64,000 bases of DNA from Streptomyces pluripotens (GTDB lineage: Bacteria > Actinomycetota > Actinomycetes > Streptomycetales > Streptomycetaceae): contig NZ_CP021080.1 in the NCBI RefSeq assembly GCF_000802245.2, positions 5,332,001-5,396,000 of the forward strand, read 5' to 3'. Shown here piece after piece: positions 42,609 to 50,795 of the stretch. Numbering within the stretch: position 1 is the stretch's first letter; the number at the start of each line of letters is the position of its first letter. A model generated the notes under the pieces. That model saw only the letters and a program-made list of their open reading frames with translations. It ran no database searches and had not been told where the DNA came from. A program made the translations under genes and the position numbers.

Positions 42609-43673
42609 GTGGACGTGCAGAAGAAGCTCGACGAGATCGTCTCCGCGGTCGCCGGCGCCCGGGCCATGCCCATGTCGGCGTCCTGTGTGATCAACCGTGC
42701 CGAGCTGCTCGCGATGCTGGAAGAGGTGCGCCAGGCACTGCCCGGATCCCTCGCGCAGGCGCAGGAGCTGATCGGTGGCCGCGAGCAGATGGTCGAGCGG
42801 GCTCGGCTGGAGGCCGAGCGGATCATCGGCGACGCGCACGCCGAGCGCGGCTCGCTGATCTCGGACACCGAGATCGCCCGCCGCTCCCAGGCCGAGGCCG
42901 ATCGGATCCTCGCCGAGGCCCGCAAGGAGGCCGAGGAGGTCCGTGCCGAGGCCGACGACTACGTCGACTCCAAGCTCGCCAACTTCGAGGTCGTCCTCAC
43001 CAAGACCCTCGGTTCGGTCGGCCGGGGCAGGGAGAAGCTGCTTGGTACCGGCCCCGGCCTGGACGAGGAGGGCTACGAGGACGAAGACGCACCCGAGCGC
43101 AGCCACGACCCGGAGACCCTGCGCCGTGACGCCGACGCCTACGTCGACACCAAGCTCGGCGCCTTCGAGGCGGTCCTCGCCAAGACCCTGGAAGCCGTCG
43201 GACGCGGGCGGCAGAAGCTGCACGGCCGGATCGCCACCGACGACCTCGGTGCCCTCGCCGACGACACCACGACCTTCCAGCACTCCAGCGACGCCGACTA
43301 CCTCGCCGACCTCGCCGGGCTCACGGACACCTCGTCCGGGCAGCCGGTCCAGCGGGAGCCGGAGCCGTCAGCGGAGCCGTCGTACGAGCCGCAGCCAGCC
43401 TATGGTTATCAGCAGCAGCCGGACCCCTACGCGGGCTTCCCGCAGCAGTCCGCCTACGACACCCAGCAGGACCCGTACGGCTACCAGCAGGCCGATCCCT
43501 ACGCCTACCAGGGCTACGACCAGCAGCCCGGCTACGATCCCCAGCAGGTCCATCAGCAGCAGGCCCCGCAGCAGCCCCAGCAGGGTTACGCTCTCGACGA
43601 GACCAGCCTCTTCGACACCGGCATGATCAGTGCGGAGCAGTTGAGGGCGTACGAACAGGGCCGGGGCCTGTAG
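42609..43673 (+). CDS. DivIVA-like coiled-coil protein, SepIVA-type
   Basis: A 354-residue cytoplasmic protein. Residues 1 to about 60 hold the DVQKKLDEIVSAVAGARAMP start. A long Ala/Glu/Arg coiled coil (about 60-135) leads into YVDSKLANFEVVLTKTLGSVGRGREKL, and after an acidic linker the unit recurs as YVDTKLGAFEAVLAKTLEAVGRGRQKL. The C-terminal 110 residues are Gln/Tyr/Pro-rich and disordered. By gene order (coaD, this gene, DUF177, rpmF, rnc, mutM, smc) it is the counterpart of mycobacterial SepIVA, a DivIVA-domain septation factor; in Streptomyces it may act in cell-wall or division control. GTG start. Function is inferred from synteny and architecture. Confidence 0.82.
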   Translation: MDVQKKLDEIVSAVAGARAMPMSASCVINRAELLAMLEEVRQALPGSLAQAQELIGGREQMVERARLEAERIIGDAHAERGSLISDTEIARRSQAEADRILAEARKEAEEVRAEADDYVDSKLANFEVVLTKTLGSVGRGREKLLGTGPGLDEEGYEDEDAPERSHDPETLRRDADAYVDTKLGAFEAVLAKTLEAVGRGRQKLHGRIATDDLGALADDTTTFQHSSDADYLADLAGLTDTSSGQPVQREPEPSAEPSYEPQPAYGYQQQPDPYAGFPQQSAYDTQQDPYGYQQADPYAYQGYDQQPGYDPQQVHQQQAPQQPQQGYALDETSLFDTGMISAEQLRAYEQGRGL

Positions 43674-43804
43674 CCGTGTACCGGATTGGGCCCTGAGCGA
43701 AAGGTCCAGTATCCTGGCCCTTCGGTCGCGTGTATGTCCGCGATCACCGCTGCCCGGAACACCGACGGACAGCGTCCCTCCGAGTTCGTAGATCGAAAGC
43801 AGGA

Positions 43805-44458
43805 ATGGCTTCCAACGCCCGCCTCGACCACCGCAATCCCCTCGTGATCGATACTCACGAGCTGGGACGGCGTCCTGGTGCGCTGCAGCGCCTGACCCGC
43901 GAGATCGACGCTCCCCGAGATCTCGGTATCCAGGGAGTCATCGGAGTGCCGGAAGGTGCCCCGGTGGAGCTCGAACTCCGGCTTGAGTCGGTCATGGAAG
44001 GGGTGCTCGTCACAGGCACCGCCCGTGCACAGGCCGAAGGGGAGTGCGTAAGGTGTCTGGAGCCGGTCGGGCTGGAGCTCGAAGCGGACTTCCAGGAGAT
44101 GTTCTCGTACCCTGACGCCGACGACCGGGGCCGTGTGATTGCGGAGCCGGGCGACGACGCCGAGGACGACGAGGGCAGGCTCTTCATCGAGGACGGTCTG
44201 ATCGACCTCGAACCTCTGCTGCGCGATGCGGTGGTGCTCGCACTGCCGATGCAGCCGGTGTGCCGGGAAGACTGCCCGGGTCTGTGCTCCGAGTGCGGAG
44301 CGCGGCTCGCGGACGACCCGGACCACCACCACGACGCCGTCGACATCCGTTGGGCGGCTTTGCAGGGACTCGCCGATTCGACGACGGACGGCGAGAAGGA
44401 CGAGATGAGCGGCGACGCGCCCCGATCAGCACGCGCCGCCGAGAAGCAGGAGAAGTAG
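43805..44458 (+). CDS. DUF177 (YceD) family protein
   Basis: A 217-residue YceD-family protein, linked almost everywhere to rpmF and thought to aid 23S rRNA or ribosome assembly. It has [18 protein letters not shown] at the start, the CVRCLEPV motif in the middle and a C-terminal Cys cluster ([13 protein letters not shown]), which may bind metal. Two bases separate its stop from rpmF. The disordered tail (about 30 residues) ends in EKQEK. The ATG at 43805 fits conserved sequence, though spacing to the AGGA is tight. Confidence 0.92.
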   Translation: MASNARLDHRNPLVIDTHELGRRPGALQRLTREIDAPRDLGIQGVIGVPEGAPVELELRLESVMEGVLVTGTARAQAEGECVRCLEPVGLELEADFQEMFSYPDADDRGRVIAEPGDDAEDDEGRLFIEDGLIDLEPLLRDAVVLALPMQPVCREDCPGLCSECGARLADDPDHHHDAVDIRWAALQGLADSTTDGEKDEMSGDAPRSARAAEKQEK

Positions 44459-44460
44459 CC

Positions 44461-44634
44461 GTGGCTGTTCCGAAGCGGAAGATGTCGCGCAGCAACACGC
44501 GCCACCGCCGGTCGCAGTGGAAGGCTGCGGTCCCCACCCTGGTTGCGTGCGAGCGCTGCCACGAGCCCAAGCAGCAGCACATTGCGTGCCCGTCTTGCGG
44601 CACCTACAACAAGCGCCAGGTCCTCGAAGTCTGA
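44461..44634 (+). CDS. rpmF: 50S ribosomal protein L32
   Basis: A 57-residue L32: [20 protein letters not shown] and a zinc ribbon with CERC and CPSC pairs, so the zinc-binding form. GTG start 2 bp after the DUF177 stop. Confidence 0.98.
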   Translation: MAVPKRKMSRSNTRHRRSQWKAAVPTLVACERCHEPKQQHIACPSCGTYNKRQVLEV

Positions 44635-44642
44635 GCGGGCTG

Positions 44643-45467
44643 GTGAGAGGCACTGTGTCCAGTCCCAAGAAGGCGGAAGACGCCAACGTGAGCGCACCCG
44701 CCAAGAAGAAATTGGGCAACCAGGCCTCGTCCCACACGCTTCTGGAAGGGCGGCTCGGCTACCGCGTCGAGTCCGCCCTTCTGGTGCGTGCGCTGACCCA
44801 CCGTTCCTACGCATACGAGAACGGCGGTCTGCCGACGAACGAGCGGCTGGAGTTCCTCGGGGACTCCGTCCTCGGCCTCGTCGTCACGGACACGCTGTAC
44901 CGCACCCACCCCGACCTGCCCGAGGGCCAGCTGGCCAAGCTGCGGGCCGCGGTGGTCAACTCGCGTGCGTTGGCACAGGTCGGCCGTGGCCTCGACCTGG
45001 GCTCCTTCATCCGGCTGGGCCGTGGTGAAGAGGGCACGGGCGGCCGGGACAAGGCGTCCATCCTCGCCGACACCCTGGAAGCGGTGATCGGCGCGGTCTA
45101 TCTCGACCAGGGCCTCGACGCGGCGTCCGAGCTGGTGCACCGGCTCTTCGACCCGCTGATCGAGAAGTCCTCCAGCCTCGGCGCGGGCCTGGACTGGAAG
45201 ACGTCCCTGCAGGAGCTGACCGCGATCGAGGGGCTCGGCGTACCCGAGTACCTGGTCACGGAGACCGGCCCCGACCACGAGAAGACCTTCACTGCTGCCG
45301 CCCGCGTCGGAGGCGTCTCGTACGGCACCGGCACCGGCCGCAGCAAGAAGGAGGCGGAGCAGCAGGCCGCCGAGTCCGCCTGGCGGTCCATCCGGGCGGC
45401 GGCGGACGAGCGTGCCAAGGCGGCCGAGGCCGTCAAGCAAGGTGAGTCTTCGTCCACCACCACCTGA
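44643..45467 (+). CDS. rnc: Ribonuclease III (AbsB)
   Basis: A 274-residue double-strand-specific RNase. The RNase III signature [16 protein letters not shown] and the catalytic acidic cluster with [18 protein letters not shown] are present, followed by a dsRNA-binding domain (WKTSLQEL to [13 protein letters not shown]). In S. coelicolor the same gene (absB) globally controls antibiotic production by mRNA processing. Start choice is between GTG at 44643 and GTG at 44655. The latter has AGAGG upstream, but with short spacing; I use the longer by memory of the orthologue. It begins 8 bp after rpmF. Confidence 0.96.
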   Translation: MRGTVSSPKKAEDANVSAPAKKKLGNQASSHTLLEGRLGYRVESALLVRALTHRSYAYENGGLPTNERLEFLGDSVLGLVVTDTLYRTHPDLPEGQLAKLRAAVVNSRALAQVGRGLDLGSFIRLGRGEEGTGGRDKASILADTLEAVIGAVYLDQGLDAASELVHRLFDPLIEKSSSLGAGLDWKTSLQELTAIEGLGVPEYLVTETGPDHEKTFTAAARVGGVSYGTGTGRSKKEAEQQAAESAWRSIRAAADERAKAAEAVKQGESSSTTT

Positions 45468-45480
45468 CCTGCAGCAGTAC

Positions 45481-45525
45481 CCGAGCGCCCGCTCCGAGCC
45501 CGAGAAGCCCGGAGCGGGCGCTCGG
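45481..45525 (+). terminator. Terminator-like hairpin after rnc
   Basis: A perfect 16-bp inverted repeat (45481-45496 with 45510-45525) begins 13 bp past the rnc stop and ends 35 bp before mutM. It may separate or attenuate mutM expression. Confidence 0.75.
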
Positions 45526-45560
45526 ATCGTCCACCCAGCGCTGTGTGTACGGGGGTCCCG

Positions 45561-46445
45561 ATGCCCGAGTTGCCCGAGGTCGAGGTCGTCCGGCGCGGTC
45601 TGGAGCGGTGGGTCGCTCATCGCGCCGTCGCCGAGGTCGAGGTGCTGCACCCGCGTGCCGTACGACGGCATGTCGCGGGCGCCGACGACTTCGCGCACCG
45701 GCTCAAGGGCCGGCACATCGGGACGCCCCACCGGCGCGGCAAGTATCTGTGGTTGCCGCTGGAGGAGACGGATCAGTCCGTCCTGGCGCACCTGGGGATG
45801 AGCGGCCAGCTGCTGGTACAGCCGCACGAGGCACCGGACGAGCGGCATCTGCGCATCAGGATCCGGTTCGCCGACGGGCTCGGCACGGAACTCCGCTTCG
45901 TCGACCAGCGGACCTTCGGCGGGCTGTCGTTGCACGACAACACCCCTGACGGCCTGCCCGACGTCATCGCGCACATCGCGCGTGATCCGCTCGACCCGCT
46001 GTTCGACGAGGAGGCCTTCCACCAGGCCCTGCGCCGCAAGCGCACGACCATCAAACGGGCTCTGCTGGACCAGTCGTTGATCAGCGGAGTGGGCAACATC
46101 TACGCGGACGAGGCGCTGTGGCGCGCCCGCATCCACTACGAGCGTCCGACGGCGAGCTTCACCCGCCCGGTCACGGCTGAACTCCTGGGTCAGGTACGGG
46201 ATGTGATGAACGAGGCCCTCGCCGTCGGAGGCACCAGTTTCGACAGCCTGTATGTCAACGTCAACGGTGAGTCCGGCTACTTCGACCGTTCCCTGGACGC
46301 GTACGGCCGCGAGGGTCTGCCCTGCAAACGGTGCGGTACGTCCGTGCGCCGCCGCCCCTGGATGAACCGCTCCAGCTACTTCTGCCCGAAGTGCCAGCGA
46401 CCGCCGCGAGCCCGGACGGCGGCCGGACCGACCGGACCGCGCTGA
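45561..46445 (+). CDS. mutM: Formamidopyrimidine-DNA glycosylase
   Basis: A 294-residue base-excision repair enzyme removing 8-oxoguanine. It starts MPELPEVE, which gives the N-terminal Pro nucleophile and Glu after Met removal. The helix-two-turn-helix [15 protein letters not shown] and the C-terminal zinc finger (CKRCG ... CPKCQ) are intact. The ATG at 45561 is fixed by the catalytic Pro. Highly similar length to the family. Confidence 0.97.
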   Translation: MPELPEVEVVRRGLERWVAHRAVAEVEVLHPRAVRRHVAGADDFAHRLKGRHIGTPHRRGKYLWLPLEETDQSVLAHLGMSGQLLVQPHEAPDERHLRIRIRFADGLGTELRFVDQRTFGGLSLHDNTPDGLPDVIAHIARDPLDPLFDEEAFHQALRRKRTTIKRALLDQSLISGVGNIYADEALWRARIHYERPTASFTRPVTAELLGQVRDVMNEALAVGGTSFDSLYVNVNGESGYFDRSLDAYGREGLPCKRCGTSVRRRPWMNRSSYFCPKCQRPPRARTAAGPTGPR

Positions 46446-46521
46446 GCCCGTCCGCCGTGTTCTTCTCGTGGTGGCCACCGCAGCCGGTGTCAGGCTCCGG
46501 TTCTGCCGTCGGCGTCCGCGC

Positions 46522-46914
46522 CTACGGCAACGGCCTGGCGTCGTACGCCTCGCGGGCGGCCAGCACCTGGTCCATCGAACCTTCCACGCAGTGGATGAGT
46601 GCCAGCAGACGCTCCGTGACCTGGTGGCCCAGGGGAGTGAGCCGGTAGTCCACGCGGGGCGGGTTCGTCGGCTGAGCTTCGCGGTGCACCAGCCCGTCGC
46701 GCTCCAGGGCGTGCAGTGTCTGCGACAACATCTTCTCGCTCACCCCGTCGACGTGGCGGCGCAGTTCGTTGAAGCGCAGCGAACCCTCGTACAGTGCGCC
46801 GAGTGTCAGTCCGCCCCAGCGGCCCGTGACGTGCTCCAGCGTGCCGCGCGAAGGGCAGGCCTTGGCGAAGACGCTGTACGGAAGGTCGTCGTGGTCCTGG
46901 GTGGTGACGGTCAT
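46522..46914 (-). CDS. HxlR-family transcriptional regulator
   Basis: A 130-residue winged-helix regulator. A conserved Cys lies in FAKACPSRGTLEHVTGRW, followed by LRFNELRRHVDGVSEKMLSQTLHALERDGLV and YRLTPLGH. HxlR proteins often sense electrophiles or oxidants and control a neighbouring gene. The next gene upstream is the divergent SHOCT-cupredoxin pair 378 bp away, a possible but unproven target. It converges with mutM. Confidence 0.92.
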   Translation of the reverse strand: MTVTTQDHDDLPYSVFAKACPSRGTLEHVTGRWGGLTLGALYEGSLRFNELRRHVDGVSEKMLSQTLHALERDGLVHREAQPTNPPRVDYRLTPLGHQVTERLLALIHCVEGSMDQVLAAREAYDARPLP

Positions 46915-47292
46915 AACGCCAAGGGTACGCGTGCACAGCGCTAACCACTAGGTTGCACTATCTCATGGATGGCGCCGGAGCGCCTCGGGCGCCGGGTGAC
47001 GGAGACCGCGAAGGTGGTCGCGCGCGGGTGGGTCGCCGCGTGGGGACCGGGGTCGGCCGGAGCCCTAGGCGGCCAGGTGACCGCGCGTGCAGGTGGCCTG
47101 CGACCTGTGGTCACGTGGTGGAACACGGTGAACTGCGGCTGAGTCGGCTTCGCCGGCCGGCACGGGCGCGGTCCAGCGTACCGGGCGTTGGGCCCACCGG
47201 CCCCTCTACGGGGAACTACGGCCCAGGTCGGCCGAAGGTGCAGCGTTCCATCCTGGGATCGGCACAGCCGCCGGCCCAGGGGAGTGAGCGAC
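46915..47292. other. 378-bp divergent regulatory gap
   Basis: It lies between the HxlR gene and the SHOCT-cupredoxin genes. A short dyad, AACC-ACTA-GGTT (46943-46954), sits 28 bp upstream of the HxlR start and could be its operator. No gene is seen in the GC-rich remainder. Confidence 0.45.
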
Positions 47293-47580
47293 ATGATGTG
47301 GTACAACGACGGATGGGGCTGGGGGGGCTGGTTCGTGATGACCGTGCTCATGGTCCTGTTCTGGGCCGTCCTGATCGGCGGCGGCGTCGCGCTGGTGCGC
47401 TACTTCAGTGGTACGCGGCACCACCAGCAGCCCGGGCCGCAATGGCCGTCCGGCGAATCCCGCGACGGCGGGGGGCAGGACAGGCGGGCCGAGAACCTGC
47501 TCGCTGAGCGGTTCGCACGTGGGGAGATCGACGAGGACGAGTACAAACGCCGGCTCACGACGCTGCGGGAACACCGGTGA
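47293..47580 (+). CDS. SHOCT-domain single-pass membrane protein
   Basis: A 95-residue protein beginning MMWYNDGWGWGGWF with one strong membrane helix (residues about 14-34), a polar linker, and a C-terminal SHOCT domain (ENLLAERFARGEIDEDEYKRRLTTL). SHOCT segments act as small oligomerisation modules in many bacterial membrane proteins. GGGGAG lies 8 bp before the ATG. Its stop overlaps the start of the cupredoxin gene, so the two products probably work at the same membrane. Confidence 0.88.
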   Translation: MMWYNDGWGWGGWFVMTVLMVLFWAVLIGGGVALVRYFSGTRHHQQPGPQWPSGESRDGGGQDRRAENLLAERFARGEIDEDEYKRRLTTLREHR

Positions 47581-48170
47581 AGCCGGGGCGTCACCGGGCG
47601 AGGTGGCTGGCGATCGCCGTGGTGGCGGCAGCCGTGGTCCTCGGCGTCGCCACCACGGGTCTGCTGGCCGCGTCCGATGCCTTCCATGGGTCGACACCGG
47701 ATTCCCAGAGGCGGAGCGCACGCTGCGCCCCTCCGGCTGCGGCAGGCAGCGTGGTGGACGTGACCGTCGGGGACATGGGGCACATGATGGGCCGCCCGGA
47801 TCACAGCCGACCCGGTTGGCACGGCATGGACGCGATGTATCTGGTGGCCCATCCCGCGAAGGTCCCGGCAGGAAGGGTGACCATCCGGGTGGTCAACACG
47901 GGAGCACTCGTGCACGAGGTGGTCGTGTTGCCGCTTCCGGCGGGCCAGGGTGCCGGAGAACGTGCCACCGGCCCGACCGGCCGCGTGTCGGAAGCGGGCA
48001 GCCTCGGAGAGGCGTCACGCACGTGCGGCGCGGGCGCCGGACACGGCATCGCCTCCGGTGCGGCGGCCTGGACCACGGTGACGCTCCGGCCGGGCCGCTA
48101 CGAGCTGCTCTGCAACTATCCGGACCACTACGCGGCCGGCATGTACGCGGAGCTGGATGTCACCGGTTGA
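47577..48170 (+). CDS. Exported cupredoxin-like copper protein
   Basis: A 197-residue exported or N-anchored protein. The signal or anchor is WLAIAVVAAAVVLGVATTGLLAA after a basic start. Next is a Met/His-rich stretch (DMGHMMGRPDHSRPGWHGM, about residues 66-84). A cupredoxin fold follows with the type-1 copper ligands: His in ALVHEVVVLP, then Cys, His and Met in CNYPDHYAAGM (C-x4-H-x4-M). It could carry electrons or bind periplasmic copper. The GTG overlaps the SHOCT stop (GTGA). A two-Cys segment (ARCAPP, TCGAG) outside the copper motif may form a disulfide. Confidence 0.85.
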   Translation: MKPGRHRARWLAIAVVAAAVVLGVATTGLLAASDAFHGSTPDSQRRSARCAPPAAAGSVVDVTVGDMGHMMGRPDHSRPGWHGMDAMYLVAHPAKVPAGRVTIRVVNTGALVHEVVVLPLPAGQGAGERATGPTGRVSEAGSLGEASRTCGAGAGHGIASGAAAWTTVTLRPGRYELLCNYPDHYAAGMYAELDVTG

Positions 48171-48287
48171 GCGGTGCAACCGGTGGATGCCGCCGGATGA
48201 GTGGGGTGGGCACCGAGCGCCCGCCCGAAGGAGCCGAGCGCCACTGAGCCGAAGCCTGACCGGGTGCGAGAGGGAGCGGCCGTCGTC

Positions 48288-49502
48288 TCAGTAGCCGAAG
48301 TCCTGGGTCCACCAGGGTCCGCCCGGGCCGAAGTGCACTCCGACGCCGAGCGTCTTGAAGTCGCAGTTCAGGATGTTCGCGCGGTGGCCTGGGCTGTTCA
48401 TCCAGGCCTCCATCACGGCCGCCGGGGTGGCCTGGCCGCGGGCGATGTTCTCACCGCCGAGGTCGGTGATGCCGGCCTTCGCGGCCCGGTCCCACGGCGT
48501 GGCGCCGTCCGGGTCGGTGTGGTCGAAGAAGCCCCTCGCCGCCATGTCGTCGCTGAATGCCTCGGCCAGGCCGGTCAGCGAGGAGTTCGCCGACAGCGCG
48601 CTGCATCCGACCTTGGCCCGCTCCTCGTTGACCAGCTTGAGCACCTCCGCCTCCGCGGCGGCCTCCTTCGATATCGTCACCGGTGCGGCGGCTGCTATCG
48701 GCGGTTTGGCTGCCGTACGTGAAGGGGTGATCTTCGGCGCCGGGGAGGGCGTGGCCGCCGGCGTCGGCGTCCGGGTGGCCGTCCGTGACGGGCTGGCCTC
48801 CTGCGGGGTGCTTGCCGTGTGTGACGGGCTGGCCTTCTGCGGGGTGCTCGCTTTGTGCGACGCAGTGGCCTTCCGCGAAGGGCTTGCTGTGGGTGACGCG
48901 GCGGCCTTGTGGGACGGACTGGGCTTGGCTGAGGCAGGCTTCGAGGGGGAGGGCGACGCGGAGGCCGAGGACCGGCTCGGAGACGGCGGGCGTTCGGTCC
49001 CCCGGCTGGTCGCGCCCCCGCCCTCGCGACTGTCCGCGCTGCCCGAGGTACCGCCCTGCTCGACGGCCGTGTTGCCGGGCGAGACCGCGGCCTGTACCTG
49101 GTTGCCGCCGGTGGTGTTCGTGTCGCCGCCGAGCTTGTAGTCCTGTAGACCCGGCACCACGCCCGTGGCCACTGCTGCGGTGCCGAGGGCCACGGCTGCC
49201 GAGACCCCGAGCAGGCTCGTGCGCACCGGTCGCCCGGCCTTCTTCCTGCGCCGGTGGTGGCGGGAGGGGCCGCCGACCGGGGCGAAGCCGCCGTCCGCCG
49301 AATCGGCGGACGGCGAGGGGTTGTCCTCCGCGAACAGGTAGGCCTGGGCCCTGGCAGTGGCCTCGGCATAGGCCTCGGGGTTCAGATAGGGCGCGATGCC
49401 CCTGGGGACCTGCCGGTGCGGCCGGCCGCCGGATGGCCGTCCGCCCGCGGACGAGTGCTGCGGGTCGTCACTGCCGGCGGCGGGGCGTCGGTGGCGTCCC
49501 AT
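48288..49502 (-). CDS. Secreted or anchored CAP-domain protein
   Basis: A 404-residue protein. The N-terminal 85 residues are basic and disordered, followed by a membrane segment (LLGVSAAVALGTAAVATGVV, about 97-116). A long Ser/Pro/Ala/Lys linker (about 150-270) contains 12-residue repeats. The C-terminal CAP/SCP-like domain (about 280-404) has VLKLVNEERAKVGC, FFDHTDPDGATPWDRA, GENIARG and HRANIL. Similar bacterial CAP proteins resemble YkwD; function is unclear, with envelope or nuclease roles both suggested. The type-II orientation with a cytoplasmic N-terminus is inferred. ATG start ending at 49502. Confidence 0.9.
   Translation of the reverse strand: MGRHRRPAAGSDDPQHSSAGGRPSGGRPHRQVPRGIAPYLNPEAYAEATARAQAYLFAEDNPSPSADSADGGFAPVGGPSRHHRRRKKAGRPVRTSLLGVSAAVALGTAAVATGVVPGLQDYKLGGDTNTTGGNQVQAAVSPGNTAVEQGGTSGSADSREGGGATSRGTERPPSPSRSSASASPSPSKPASAKPSPSHKAAASPTASPSRKATASHKASTPQKASPSHTASTPQEASPSRTATRTPTPAATPSPAPKITPSRTAAKPPIAAAAPVTISKEAAAEAEVLKLVNEERAKVGCSALSANSSLTGLAEAFSDDMAARGFFDHTDPDGATPWDRAAKAGITDLGGENIARGQATPAAVMEAWMNSPGHRANILNCDFKTLGVGVHFGPGGPWWTQDFGY
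48784..48891. repeat. Three 36-bp imperfect tandem repeats in the CAP gene
   Basis: Units begin at 48784, 48820 and 48856. They encode 12-residue Ser/Pro/Lys units such as KASTPQKASPSH on the minus strand. Units 1 and 2 are nearly the same; unit 3 is more divergent. Confidence 0.8.
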
Positions 49503-49683
49503 GTTCTTGCCCTCTTCCTCGTGCTCGCGGTTGACCGGTGCCTGCGCGGGGACTGGCTCCCTGCGGTCAACTCAACTCACTCGATCGAGTGAGTTTCATT
49601 TGGGATTCATTGGGTGGGGACGGTACCGCATGCCAGTGAGGGGCAATGTGTCCCGAGCGACATCGGCCGGTTAGGTTGCATCC

Positions 49684-49965
49684 ATGAGCGAGGATGTACG
49701 ACTGGTCGCCTGGGTGCGTGGACGCGTGCAGGGTGTGGGTTTTCGCTGGTTCACGCGGGCCAAGGCACTGGAGATTGGCGGCCTGAGTGGTTTTGCTCTC
49801 AATTTGGCCGACGGCCGGGTCCAGGTGGTCGCGGAGGGGTCTCGGCGAGGCTGTGAGGGGCTGCTCGATTGGCTCCAGGGCGACGACACGCCCGGACGCG
49901 TGGATGGGGTCACCGAGATCTGGGACACACCTCGCGGCGGCTACGACGGCTTCGCCATCCGCTGA
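49684..49965 (+). CDS. acyP: Acylphosphatase
   Basis: A 93-residue acylphosphatase hydrolysing acyl-phosphate bonds. The signature [16 protein letters not shown] includes the catalytic Arg, and [12 protein letters not shown] includes the catalytic Asn. The rest matches the alpha/beta sandwich length. It is conserved upstream of smc. ATG with weak ribosome site. Confidence 0.96.
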   Translation: MSEDVRLVAWVRGRVQGVGFRWFTRAKALEIGGLSGFALNLADGRVQVVAEGSRRGCEGLLDWLQGDDTPGRVDGVTEIWDTPRGGYDGFAIR

Positions 49966-50347
49966 GCCGCTTCCGTGGTGCCCCGCGCTTCGGGGTGCAG
50001 CGAGCTGCCGGTGACACATGCGGAGAGCAGGAACGACCTGGTGGTTGCCAACTACGGCCCGGCGTGGCAGGCTCCGCTGGTACAGCTGATCGCCACGCCC
50101 TGAGGGCCCCGGACGACGTGCAGCGCCGCCGATTTCCCGGCCGCGCGCCCCGGTTTGCCCGCCAACGCAGGGCGTGATCGTGTTGACCGTCAAACTTTTT
50201 GGTGAGACGCTGAAAGCCCCGCGCACCCTAGCTGTTTGGCATGGCGGAACAGCAGAGCAACACCCGGACGTGCCAGGCACCGCGGGTGCGAATCCCTCAC
50301 GACCCACACCGCATCGGTCGGTCACTCAGTGTGGAGGACCATCCATC
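49966..50347. other. 382-bp gap with structured leader
   Basis: The first 200 bp show nothing but GC-rich unassigned sequence. From about 50175 the composition becomes less GC-rich, then a compact structured element (50222-50290) precedes the 67-residue coiled-coil protein gene. Confidence 0.5.
50222..50290 (+). ncRNA. Candidate structured leader RNA
   Basis: An outer 7-bp stem (CGCACCC 50222-50228 with GGGTGCG 50284-50290) encloses a 6-bp hairpin GCTGTT/AACAGC (50231-50236 with 50248-50253) and a short self-complementary GTGCC-A-GGCAC (50270-50280). The 3' side resembles a tRNA T-arm. It could be a cis-regulatory leader or small RNA. I cannot match it to a known riboswitch. Confidence 0.35.
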
Positions 50348-50551
50348 ATGGCAAAGGCGCTTCTCGGTTACGTCGGCGGCTCCGACCCTCGACTCCTCGC
50401 CGAGATGCGACGGCTGCAGCAGCGCGTGCAGGACCTGGAGTCCGAGCTCGTACGGATCCAGGCGGAGAACGACGCGCTGACGGCTGCCGCCTCTCAGGAC
50501 AGGATCATGGAGAGCATCGACGCACACCAGGCGGAGCCTGCGCTCACCTGA
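50348..50551 (+). CDS. Small coiled-coil protein upstream of smc
   Basis: A 67-residue cytoplasmic protein: MAKALLGYVGGSDPRLLAEMRRLQQRVQDLESELVRIQ, then DALTAAASQDRIMES. The middle is a clear amphipathic coiled coil with regular Leu/Met spacing, so it likely dimerises. It appears conserved before smc in Streptomyces from memory; no function is known to me. The ATG has GGAGG about 11 bp upstream. Two terminator-like structures follow, so it is a separate unit from smc. Confidence 0.8.
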   Translation: MAKALLGYVGGSDPRLLAEMRRLQQRVQDLESELVRIQAENDALTAAASQDRIMESIDAHQAEPALT

Positions 50552-50586
50552 TCACTGCATTGCTCCACGACAGTAGTCGCAGTGAT
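50551..50586 (+). terminator. Hairpin just after the coiled-coil protein gene
   Basis: ATCACTGC pairs with GCAGTGAT (8 bp perfect) around a 20-nt loop, starting at the last base of the gene. Confidence 0.45.
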
Positions 50587-50646
50587 TGGGCTGCCGTATC
50601 AGCCGCTTAGTTGATCAAACGTCTGGAACCCAGTCATCAGAGTTGC

Positions 50647-50668
50647 AAGGGACGCTTCGGCGTCCCTT
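50647..50668 (+). terminator. Canonical rho-independent terminator
   Basis: AAGGGACGC-TTCG-GCGTCCCTT is a perfect 9-bp stem with UUCG tetraloop and a T-rich tail (CTTTCTTTT), the most textbook terminator in the window. Confidence 0.93.
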
Positions 50669-50795
50669 CTTTCTTTTCCCCGCGCATCCTTTCACTGTCT
50701 TTAACGTTTGGTCTGCCCTACATGTTCAATGGCGAAACCGCGCGGTTGTGAGGGTTCATGGAGTGAGATAGCGGCGGCCGGTAAAGTCCAGCGGC

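Noticed and set aside
50219..50311. tRNA gene suggested by a T-arm-like GGGTGCGAATCCC
   Set aside because: No acceptor stem of the right length and position can be formed with the flanking bases, and no anticodon arm is present. I keep it only as a structured-RNA candidate.
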